From Acidobacteriota bacterium (GTDB taxonomy: Bacteria > Acidobacteriota > Vicinamibacteria > Fen-336): a stretch of DNA of 5,716 bases. The notes beneath the pieces were generated by a model. The model did not search any database. It was not told where the DNA came from and saw only the letters and a list, made by a program, of their open reading frames with translations. The translations under genes were made by a program, and so were the position numbers. Shown piece by piece: positions 1 to 5,716 of this stretch; position 1 is the stretch's first letter, and every line of letters begins with the position of its first letter. The DNA is taken from assembly GCA_003155335.1 (NCBI GenBank), contig PMCG01000055.1, forward strand, positions 7,691 through 13,406. Reading direction: 5' to 3'.

Positions 1-1
1 C

Positions 2-529
2 GGCGGCATGAAACGCCGCCTCAATTTCGCCTGCGGCATCGTCCATCGGCCAAAGGCGTTGCTGCTCGACGAGCCGACCGTCGGCGTCGATCCGCAGAGC
101 CGCGTGCGCTTGATCGAGCTGGTGCGCGAGCAGGTCGGCGCAGGCACGTGCGTGCTCTACACGACCCACTACATGGAGGAGGCGCAGGCGCTGTGCGATC
201 GCCTGGCGGTCATCGATCACGGCAAGCTGATCGCGAGCGGCACGCTCAACGAGCTGCGACGCATGGCGGGCGAGCGCGATCTGCTGCGGCTCAGCGGGAT
301 CTTCGACCCGGCCAAGGTGCGCGGCGTGCTCGACCGTCTGGACGGCACTGAGGTGGTCAGCCTTGACGCCGAGCGCTTGCGACTGGCCGTCGAGGGCGCC
401 TCGCGCCGGCTGCCGGTGATCTTCGCAGCGCTGGCCGAAGCAGGCGCTGACGTGCGCGAGACCACCATCAGTCAGCCGAGCCTCGAGGCGCTGTTCATCA
501 AGCTGACCGGCCGCGAGCTGAGGGAATAG
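2..529 (+). CDS. ABC transporter ATP-binding protein, C-terminal part (5' end outside window)
   Basis: This is the ATPase subunit of an ABC-2 type exporter, which hydrolyses ATP on the cytoplasmic side to drive the membrane subunits encoded just downstream. The frame is open to the left edge. Its first codons read GGM-KRR, the end of the ABC signature (LSGGMKRR type), so the ATG at position 8 is an internal Met and not the start. Counting that Met as 1, Walker B is LLLDEP with D21 and catalytic E22, the D-loop Asp is D28, and the switch His is H54 in YTTHYMEEA. Residues from about 80 form the C-terminal extension usual in NatA/CcmA-like exporters, ending [16 protein letters not shown]. Walker A and the Q-loop, roughly 130 residues of a ~300-residue protein, lie outside the window. 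The family is secure. The substrate (drug, lipid, ion or polysaccharide) is not visible. Confidence 0.95.
   Translation, partial: GGMKRRLNFACGIVHRPKALLLDEPTVGVDPQSRVRLIELVREQVGAGTCVLYTTHYMEEAQALCDRLAVIDHGKLIASGTLNELRRMAGERDLLRLSGIFDPAKVRGVLDRLDGTEVVSLDAERLRLAVEGASRRLPVIFAALAEAGADVRETTISQPSLEALFIKLTGRELRE
520..525 (+). promoter_or_regulatory. Shine-Dalgarno deciding the GTG start of the first permease
   Basis: GAGGGA lies inside the last codons of the ATPase gene, six bases before GTG at 532. It supports GTG as the start and suggests translational coupling, because the ATPase stop (527-529) falls between the two. Confidence 0.6.
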
Positions 530-531
530 CA

Positions 532-1767
532 GTGCGCTTCCTCCTGGTCAGTGCGGTGAAGGACCTCAAACGTCGCCTTGCGGACCGCGCCGGTCTCGCC
601 CTTTGGTTGGGCGTCCCTCTCTCCATCGGCGTCTTCATGGGTCTCGCGTTCGGCCGCCAAGCTCCGGCGCCCAAGGCGCGCGTGCTCCTAGCCGACGAGG
701 ACAACTCGGTGCTCGGACGGTTGGCCGCAGGGGCGTCGACCGGAGAGGGTGCGAACTACTTCGACGTTCAGCGGGTGTCGGCCGAAGAGGGCCGCCGACA
801 AATGGACGCTGGGCAGGCGTCGGCGCTGCTGATCCTGCCGAAGGGATTGACCCAGGCAGTGCTGAACGACACGCCGGCGACCGTGAAGCTGGTGACGAAT
901 CCGGCGCAGGCAATCCTGCCCGACGTCGTGCGCAGCGGCGTCGAGACGCTGGTCGAGGGCATCTTCTACCTCCAACGGATCTTCGGGCCGGCACTGACCC
1001 AGTTCTCGAGCTCCCGGCCGTCCGGACAGGGCGCCTTCGCCGACGCCAGCGTGGCCAGGCTGGCGATTACGGCCAACCGGCGCATGCGCGACCTAGAGTC
1101 GGTCCTCTTTCCGCCGCTCCTATCGCTCGAAACCGTCTCGGACCGGCCGCAAGGCCAGAGTGTGGGCCTCGCTACCTTTGTGCTGCCGGGCTTCCTGTTC
1201 ATGTCGTTGCTCTTCGTCGGACGCGGCTTCACCGACGACCTGTGGGTGGAACGCGAGGGCGGCACGCTCACACGCGCCCTGCTCGCTCCGCACAGCGCAG
1301 CCGCGTTCCTCGGAGGCAAGGTTGCCGCTGGCGCGGTCTTCATGGCAGGGATCTCGACGGTCGGCCTGGCTGTCGCCGTCTTCGCGTCCGGCGTGCCGCT
1401 CATGCGCGTGCCAGCCGCACTCGCCTGGTGCACCTTCAGCGGCACCGTGCTCATCTGTCTGTTCCTGGCCGTGCAGTTCCTGGCATCGAGCGCGCGTGGC
1501 GCGAGCTTGGTGACGACCATGGTGCTCTTTCCCCTGATGATGCTGGGAGGGTCGTTCTTCCCGTTCGAGGCCATGCCGGCATGGATGGCGCGCATCGGAC
1601 GCCTCACGCCGAACGGGCAGGGGGTCACGCAGCTGCGCGCGCTGCTCGCGGGCCAAGCCGACGCGACCGCTCTGGCGATTGCGTTCGGCGCGATGTTGTT
1701 GTCGGCAATGGCCGCCTTCGCCGTGTCGACGCGTCTGTTGCGCGGCCGGTTTGCGACGGGAGCGTGA
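532..1767 (+). CDS. ABC-2 type transporter permease, first subunit
   Basis: This is a membrane subunit of the exporter, 411 residues from a GTG start two bases after the ATPase stop. The layout is that of ABC2_membrane_3-type proteins. There is one N-terminal membrane helix (about 20-40), a large extracytoplasmic domain (about 41-210), then five helices at about 213-232, 262-286, 296-318, 323-343 and 378-400. Between helices 2 and 3, the segment WVEREGGTLTRALLAP (238-253) matches the position and character of the coupling segment that contacts the ATPase in this family (E-x-G-T-L/R). GGSFFPFEAMPAWM (339-352) and RLTPNGQ (357-363) are the usual family pattern before the last helix. Helix limits are estimated by eye. 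The next gene encodes a second permease with the same topology but clearly different sequence, so the working transporter is probably a heterodimer. Cargo is unknown. Confidence 0.92.
   Translation: MRFLLVSAVKDLKRRLADRAGLALWLGVPLSIGVFMGLAFGRQAPAPKARVLLADEDNSVLGRLAAGASTGEGANYFDVQRVSAEEGRRQMDAGQASALLILPKGLTQAVLNDTPATVKLVTNPAQAILPDVVRSGVETLVEGIFYLQRIFGPALTQFSSSRPSGQGAFADASVARLAITANRRMRDLESVLFPPLLSLETVSDRPQGQSVGLATFVLPGFLFMSLLFVGRGFTDDLWVEREGGTLTRALLAPHSAAAFLGGKVAAGAVFMAGISTVGLAVAVFASGVPLMRVPAALAWCTFSGTVLICLFLAVQFLASSARGASLVTTMVLFPLMMLGGSFFPFEAMPAWMARIGRLTPNGQGVTQLRALLAGQADATALAIAFGAMLLSAMAAFAVSTRLLRGRFATGA
1758..1762 (+). promoter_or_regulatory. Shine-Dalgarno deciding the ATG start of the second permease
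   Basis: GGGAG sits seven bases before ATG at 1770, inside the end of the first permease gene. It matters because the same frame is open without a stop back to about 603. The site and the family alignment both place the true start at 1770. Confidence 0.6.
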
Positions 1768-1769
1768 CG

Positions 1770-2930
1770 ATGCGCGCCGCCTGGTTCGTCGCGCGCAAGG
1801 ACGTGGCCCACCTGCTACGGGCTCGCGAGACGCTCGTGTGGACGTTCGTGATGCCGATCGTCTTCTTCTATTTTCTAGGCACCGTCACCGGTGGCTTCGG
1901 ATCACCGCGAGGCTCCGCGGCTCAGCCGGATCCCATTGCGCTCGACGCACCGGCCAACGCCGGTTTCCTGGTCGACGAGCTGACCCGGCGACTAACGCGC
2001 GAGAACTTCAAGGTCGAGCGGCCAGCAGCCGAAGCGGATCTCGCTCAGTTCGGCCGACGCTTGGTCATCGCGCGGCCGGCCAGCGGCAAGACGTTCTCGG
2101 ATGCCGTGCTCGCTGGCGAGAGCCAGAAGGTCACGTTCACGAGCCGCTCGCAGGGGCCCAGCGCGAGCTTCGATCAGGTGCGCGTGGCGCGCGCGGTGTA
2201 CGGGGTGGTCGCTGACCTCGCCGCGTCGAAGAGTGCCGGCGACGCGCCCGACGCGGCTGCGTTCCGCCGGCTCGAGGTCATGCCGCGCAAGATCTCGCTC
2301 GAGGTCGTGTCCGCGGGCCGACGCAAGGAGGTTCCCGTCGGGTTTGAGCAGACGATCCCCGGCACGCTGGTCATGTTCACGATGATGATTCTGCTAACGA
2401 GTGCCTCGCTCCTGCTGGTCATGGAACGCGAGCAGGGCCTGCTTAGGCGCCTGGCCTCGACACCGATCTCGCGCTCGTCGGTCGTGGCCGGCAAGTGGGC
2501 CGGGCGGGTGGCCCTCGGTCTAGTGCAGATCGCGTTCGCGATGGTCGCCGGCACGCTGCTCTTCAAGATGCGCTGGGGGCCCGCGCTGCCGATGGTCGCG
2601 CTCGTGCTTTTCGCGTGGGCCGCGTTCAACGCGTCGCTCGGCATCCTACTCGGCAATCTCGCTCGAACGCGGGTGCAGATGGCGGGCATCGGCGTCATGT
2701 CCACGATGGTGCTGGCAGCGCTGGGCGGCTGCTGGTGGCCGATCGAGATCACGCCGCAGTGGATGCAGACTGCGGCGCTGTTCGTGCCGACGGGCTGGAC
2801 GATGGACGCGATGCACAAGCTGATCAGCTTCGGCTATGGCCCAGTGGCGGCCCTGCCGCACGTCCTGGGTTTGGCGGCGGCGGCGTTCGTCGTCGGCGCC
2901 CTCGGCGTCAGGACGTTCCGCTACGAGTAG
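1770..2930 (+). CDS. ABC-2 type transporter permease, second subunit
   Basis: This is the second membrane subunit of the exporter, 386 residues, starting two bases after the stop of the first permease. It has the same plan: helix 1 at about 22-40 (FVMPIVFFYFLG), an extracytoplasmic domain to about 195, and helices at about 197-217, 243-264, 273-295, 303-323 and 360-380. The coupling segment between helices 2 and 3 is MEREQGLLRRLASTPISR (218-235), the classic ABC-2 pattern. GGCWWPIEITPQWMQ (319-333) precedes the last helix, as in DrrB/NatB-like permeases. The extracytoplasmic domain differs from that of the first subunit, which argues for paired unlike subunits and not a recent duplication. 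The frame is also open upstream to about 603, but that part reads as an arginine-rich shadow of the first permease. The family is secure, the cargo unknown. Confidence 0.93.
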   Translation: MRAAWFVARKDVAHLLRARETLVWTFVMPIVFFYFLGTVTGGFGSPRGSAAQPDPIALDAPANAGFLVDELTRRLTRENFKVERPAAEADLAQFGRRLVIARPASGKTFSDAVLAGESQKVTFTSRSQGPSASFDQVRVARAVYGVVADLAASKSAGDAPDAAAFRRLEVMPRKISLEVVSAGRRKEVPVGFEQTIPGTLVMFTMMILLTSASLLLVMEREQGLLRRLASTPISRSSVVAGKWAGRVALGLVQIAFAMVAGTLLFKMRWGPALPMVALVLFAWAAFNASLGILLGNLARTRVQMAGIGVMSTMVLAALGGCWWPIEITPQWMQTAALFVPTGWTMDAMHKLISFGYGPVAALPHVLGLAAAAFVVGALGVRTFRYE

Positions 2931-2936
2931 TGCATC

Positions 2937-2954
2937 GCTCCGCTGCCGCGGGGC
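2937..2954 (+). terminator. GC-rich hairpin between convergent operons, possible terminator
   Basis: The 7-base arms GCTCCGC (2937-2943) and GCGGGGC (2948-2954) pair around a TGCC loop with one G-U wobble, six bases after the permease stop. In the opposite transcript the wobble becomes an A-C mismatch, so the hairpin suits the plus-strand operon better. No T-run follows, so it is not a standard intrinsic terminator. It could still slow or protect the 3' end, or be chance in GC-rich DNA. Confidence 0.3.
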
Positions 2955-3751
2955 TAGCGCTGGCGAACCTCCGCTTTCTTGGGTGCGCGCTTGGAGCCGC
3001 GCGAGCCGACGTGCTTACGGGAGCCGCGGCCGTTCCCGTTGTTTTCTTCTCTCTGGGTGACCCGATCGCGCACGCGCCGCTGGCGCCGACGCGTCTTCTC
3101 GACTTGCGTGTAGCTCGGCGCCTCGCGCTCCCCTCCGATGTCGCTCTCGCGCAGCGGTGGGGTCACGCGGGCCGTGAGTGCGAGCAAGCGGTCGATCAGC
3201 CGCTCCGGATCGTCGTCATAGACCAGACGCTCGGGGTCGTTGCGTCGGTGAAGAAAAGCGAGGATCTCGGGGATGTGGTTGGAGAGACCGCCTGTACCGG
3301 TGAGGACGCCGATGGGCTTGCGCTCCTCATAGGCCACGGTGAACTCGTTGAGTGAGCCCACGCCGCCTCCGACAATGGCAATGGCGTCCGAGGAACGGAT
3401 GTTGACGATGTCCCGCTCCATCAGCCCCATCCCCGAGTACAGGATCATGTCGTACTGCTCAATCGGCGAGCCGTAGATCTCGAGATGCTCGCGCCTGGAA
3501 AAGGCCGGGGAGATGCCGAAGACGAACCCGCCGCACTGCCTGGCGCCCTCGGCGGCCTTGTCAGGCAGGCCCGGGCACGCGCCGGTGATGAGGATGCAGC
3601 CGCGGCGCGCAACCTCCTCGCCGAGTCGTCGCGCCAACGCGACTGCGTGCGGGTTGCGCAAGGTCGGGCCAGAGGCCGAACCCATGACGCCGATCTTGAT
3701 CTTCATCCCCTGCTTTGCCATGGCAGATGTGCTCGCCGGATGCACGGACAC
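2954..3751 (-). CDS. LOG/SLOG-fold (TIGR00725-like) putative nucleotide-binding protein with basic C-terminal tail
   Basis: The protein resembles the Rossmann-like LOG ('lysine decarboxylase-like') family. Some members release free cytokinin bases from nucleotides; the role of TIGR00725-like members is not established. From the GTG at 3751 it has 265 residues. The core starts at about 17 with KIKIGVMGSASGP, then GCILITGACPGLPDKAAEGA (51-70). The active-site pair fits LOG: R113 in LMERDIVN and E136 in GGGVGSLNE are 23 residues apart, as in the MxxRK...PGGxGTxxE pattern. However, the Lys after Arg is Asp, the Pro of PGG is Gly and the Thr is Ser. The core ends near 195. Residues 201-265 form a hydrophilic tail with 21 Lys/Arg against 9 Asp/Glu. 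GTG 3751 directly follows the galE stop. ATG 3721 (MAKQ) and ATG 3706 (MKIKIGV) are alternatives; GGAGGG at 3770-3765 is rather far from the GTG. The function is not known. Confidence 0.85.
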   Translation of the reverse strand: MSVHPASTSAMAKQGMKIKIGVMGSASGPTLRNPHAVALARRLGEEVARRGCILITGACPGLPDKAAEGARQCGGFVFGISPAFSRREHLEIYGSPIEQYDMILYSGMGLMERDIVNIRSSDAIAIVGGGVGSLNEFTVAYEERKPIGVLTGTGGLSNHIPEILAFLHRRNDPERLVYDDDPERLIDRLLALTARVTPPLRESDIGGEREAPSYTQVEKTRRRQRRVRDRVTQREENNGNGRGSRKHVGSRGSKRAPKKAEVRQR

Positions 3752-4735
3752 TCAGTTCGGATAGCCCTCCGGATGGGCCAGCTTCCACTCCCACGCCGAG
3801 CCGACGATCGTCGCTAGCGCGCCGAGCTGCGGCTCCCAACCCAACACGCGACGCGCCTTGTCCGAGACCGCGATCAGCCGAGCCGGATCGCCTGCGCGGC
3901 GTCCCTCACGCTGGGCGTCGATGCGCCGGCCCGTGACGCGCCGCGCGGTCTCGATGACCTCGAGCACCGAGTGACCCTGGCCTGTCCCCAGGTTGATGCA
4001 CTCGGAGGCGCCGCCGGCTCTGAGATGCGTCAGGGCCTGGAGGTGCGCCGTGGCCAGATCGCTGACGTGGATGTAGTCGCGTACGGCGGTGCCGTCGGGC
4101 GTCGGGTAGTCGGTGCCGAAGATCGAAATGTGGGACCGCCGTCCTGCCGCTGCGTCGAGGATCAGCGGGATGAGATGCGTCTCCGGCACGTGGTGCTCGC
4201 CACGCTGGGCCGTTGCGCCGGCCGCGTTGAAGTAGCGCAGCGCGACGAACTTGAGGCCAGTGGCGTGGTCGAAGTCGCTGAGGACGCGCTCGAGCATGAG
4301 CTTGGACCAGCCGTAGGGGTTCACCGGCCATTGCGGGTGGCTCTCGGGGATCGGCACCTGCTCGGGCTCGCCGTAGGTCGCGCAGGTGGAGGAGAACACG
4401 AAACGCTTGACGCCAGCCGCGACCAGCGTCTCGATCAGCGCTAGGCCCTCGGCCATGTTGTTCGAGTAGTAGCGCCCTGGTTCGCTGACCGACTCGCCGA
4501 CGTACGCCAGTGCCGCGAAATGGATGCAGGCATCGATCGAGCGCTCGCCGAGCAGGCGCGCGACCAGCGCGCGGTCACCCGTGCGTCCCTTGTAGAACGG
4601 GACGTCGGGATCGACCGCCGACCGGTGCCCGCGCGCCACGTCGTCGAGAACGACCACGTCCTCACCGCGCGCGCGCAGCAAGTCGACCGTCACGCTGCCG
4701 ATGTATCCAGCCCCGCCGGTGATGAGTACTGCCAT
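3752..4735 (-). CDS. galE: UDP-glucose 4-epimerase
   Basis: GalE interconverts UDP-glucose and UDP-galactose in the cytoplasm, using tightly bound NAD, for galactose use and for surface polysaccharides. The 327 residues are the normal length (E. coli GalE has 338). The N-terminal NAD-binding motif is GGAGYIGS (7-14), with the acidic pair D31-D32 at the end of strand 2. The short-chain dehydrogenase catalytic set is present: T117 in FSSTCATYG at the place of Ser124 of the E. coli enzyme, Y141 and K145 in YGWSK. Substrate-side motifs are RYFNAAGA (167-174), [21 protein letters not shown] (206-226) and the C-terminal HPEGYPN. The position matching E. coli Tyr299 appears to be L287. The ATG at 4735 has a strong Shine-Dalgarno sequence. 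The 67 bases separating it from the upstream gene show no evident promoter, so transcription from that gene is likely. UDP-N-acetylglucosamine could be an additional substrate. Confidence 0.95.
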   Translation of the reverse strand: MAVLITGGAGYIGSVTVDLLRARGEDVVVLDDVARGHRSAVDPDVPFYKGRTGDRALVARLLGERSIDACIHFAALAYVGESVSEPGRYYSNNMAEGLALIETLVAAGVKRFVFSSTCATYGEPEQVPIPESHPQWPVNPYGWSKLMLERVLSDFDHATGLKFVALRYFNAAGATAQRGEHHVPETHLIPLILDAAAGRRSHISIFGTDYPTPDGTAVRDYIHVSDLATAHLQALTHLRAGGASECINLGTGQGHSVLEVIETARRVTGRRIDAQREGRRAGDPARLIAVSDKARRVLGWEPQLGALATIVGSAWEWKLAHPEGYPN

Positions 4736-4738
4736 GAG

Positions 4739-4745
4739 CTCCTTT
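4739..4745 (-). promoter_or_regulatory. galE: Shine-Dalgarno of galE
   Basis: AAAGGAG on the minus strand ends three bases before the galE ATG, a strong match with slightly short spacing. The rest of the gap up to 4802 holds only a 12-base GCGC-GAGA-GCGC inverted repeat (4764-4775). I see no -10 or -35 pattern and no terminator in it. Confidence 0.65.
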
Positions 4746-4802
4746 CCCGCGTCGCTGGCCGTCGCGCGAGAGCGCTTACTTTCCCATGAGCCGCTGCGGC
4801 GT

Positions 4803-5702
4803 TCAATCCACGGCAGCGCGTGAGCGCGCCGCCCGGCCGCGCGTGGCGAGGCCGATCGCGATTGCGCCTGCCGCGAGCGCCGGGAGCACCACCAGCCCAG
4901 CCTCCGGCCCGAACTCGCCGCCTGTCCAGAGCGTGGGGCCGTCGACCGTGGTCTGGATCAGCGTCACGGTCGCGAGACCGCTGACTGGGAAGCCGAAAAC
5001 TGACCCCTCGAAGAGATTCCACCCGAAGTGGAGCCCGATCGCCAGCCAAAGCCGGCCAGTGCGTGTCACCGCCCAGGCGAACAGGAGGCCGGGTCCGATG
5101 AGAGCCATGATCGCCACCCACGTGACGTTGGGGTTGCCGATGTGACCCAGGGCAAAGGCGGACGACGACAGCAGCACGGCCAGCGGGCGGTTGAGCCCTT
5201 CGCTCATGTTCAGCAGCCAGTAGCCGCGTGCCAGTAGCTCCTCGTACCAGGCCACCATCGCGAAGACGAGACCGATCGCCGCGACGCTCGGCAGGACCTG
5301 CGCGATCGGCTGCGCCGACCAGCCGAATCCTGCAACGTGCAACCAGCCGGCTGCCCACTCGACGCCGAAGAGCGCCGACTGGATCAGCGCGGCGACGAGC
5401 ACGCCCAGGGACAGGTCGCGGGCCGCGTCGCCGTCCCAGACCACGCCCAACGAGGCGAAAGAGCGACGGTCGATGAAGCGGCGCGCGATCCAGACCGAGA
5501 GCGTCGTGCACAGACACATCGACGCGGCGAACAACAGCCAGTACGCCGGCGACTGCGAGACGACGAGTGCGCCGAACCGCGCAGCCGCCTGCGGCAGGAG
5601 CGAGCGGCCGAGCGCCCGCAGGACTCTGAGCAGGCCTCTCAGCAGCAGCGTCGCCAGCAGAAGCACGGCCGCTTGCGCCACGAGCCGCACGCCCGCCCGC
5701 AT
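4803..5702 (-). CDS. CPBP family intramembrane metalloprotease (CAAX protease-like, PF02517 type)
   Basis: This is a polytopic membrane protein of the CPBP/Abi family. Eukaryotic Rce1 in this family cleaves prenylated CAAX proteins. Bacterial members act in bacteriocin self-immunity, peptide processing or unknown roles. The 299 residues include about eight hydrophobic segments (roughly 8-28, 50-75, 97-118, 135-153, 172-188, 194-213, 217-232, 267-287, judged by eye). The family motifs are complete and in order: EELLARG with E154, E155 and R159; FALGH with F183 and H187; HFGWN with H225 and N229. The active site therefore looks intact. The tail is a short Arg/Ala-rich stretch. The ATG at 5702 has only a weak upstream purine run, and the frame stays open to the right edge, so the true start could lie beyond it. 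It is the first visible gene of the minus-strand run, 67 bases before galE. The substrate is unknown, and no bacteriocin gene is visible nearby. Confidence 0.9.
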   Translation of the reverse strand: MRAGVRLVAQAAVLLLATLLLRGLLRVLRALGRSLLPQAAARFGALVVSQSPAYWLLFAASMCLCTTLSVWIARRFIDRRSFASLGVVWDGDAARDLSLGVLVAALIQSALFGVEWAAGWLHVAGFGWSAQPIAQVLPSVAAIGLVFAMVAWYEELLARGYWLLNMSEGLNRPLAVLLSSSAFALGHIGNPNVTWVAIMALIGPGLLFAWAVTRTGRLWLAIGLHFGWNLFEGSVFGFPVSGLATVTLIQTTVDGPTLWTGGEFGPEAGLVVLPALAAGAIAIGLATRGRAARSRAAVD

Positions 5703-5716
5703 GCGTCGCTCTCGCG

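Noticed and set aside
8..10. ATG at position 8 as the true start of the ATPase
   Set aside because: It lies inside the ABC signature (GGM-KRR). A real ATPase needs Walker A and the Q-loop upstream, which are cut off by the window edge.
603..1769. Long open frame continuous with the second permease, which would give a 775-residue protein
   Set aside because: The upstream part is arginine-rich shadow sequence in another frame of the first permease. The second permease has its own Shine-Dalgarno sequence and a family-typical N-terminus at 1770.
966..1811. 281-residue open frame on the minus strand opposite the first permease
   Set aside because: It is an antisense shadow in GC-rich DNA with biased, low-complexity composition and no recognisable motif. 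The plus strand carries a clear permease.
2954..3751. Cytokinin-activating enzyme or lysine decarboxylase as a firm name
   Set aside because: The motif differs from canonical LOG at three positions, and 'lysine decarboxylase' is a historical misannotation of this family.
3971..4444. 157-residue plus-strand open frame opposite galE
   Set aside because: It is a mirror of the GalE coding frame, common in high-GC genes, with no start signal or known motif.
4764..4775. GCGC-GAGA-GCGC inverted repeat between the CPBP gene and galE as a terminator or operator
   Set aside because: A 4-base stem with no T-run is expected by chance in DNA of this composition.
4690..5517. 275-residue minus-strand frame overlapping the CPBP gene
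   Set aside because: It is rich in Arg/Gly/Pro with no family pattern, while the overlapping frame has all CPBP motifs.

Overview
This is an ordinary, tightly packed stretch of chromosome from a GC-rich bacterium. By eye the GC content is well above 60 %, third codon positions are nearly all G/C, and two of the likely starts are GTG. The sequence does not fix the phylum. No rRNA, tRNA, CRISPR array, insertion sequence, phage gene or long repeat is visible, and no gap between genes exceeds about 70 bases.

Positions 1-2930, plus strand: an ABC-2 type export operon. It holds the C-terminal part of an ATPase (cut by the left edge) and two different ABC-2 permeases. Each permease starts two bases after the stop of the gene before it and has its own Shine-Dalgarno sequence. 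This is the NatA-like layout of one ATPase with two unlike membrane subunits. The cargo cannot be read from the sequence.

Positions 2954-5716, minus strand: a convergent run of three genes, read from right to left. They are a CPBP-family (CAAX-protease-like) membrane protein with its metal-site motifs intact, a UDP-glucose 4-epimerase (GalE), and a LOG/SLOG-fold nucleotide-binding protein. The LOG-like frame can start on the base right after the galE stop, so the two are almost certainly cotranscribed. The LOG-like protein has a long, strongly basic C-terminal tail and an altered PGGxGT motif, and it is the least ordinary item here. GalE makes UDP-galactose for surface glycans; a link to the other two genes is only suggested by order.

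The two operons converge with 23 bases between stop codons. A short GC-rich hairpin lies there and reaches into the stop codon of the LOG-like gene. I see no clear evidence of a new multi-gene system. The findings are small oddities in known families.
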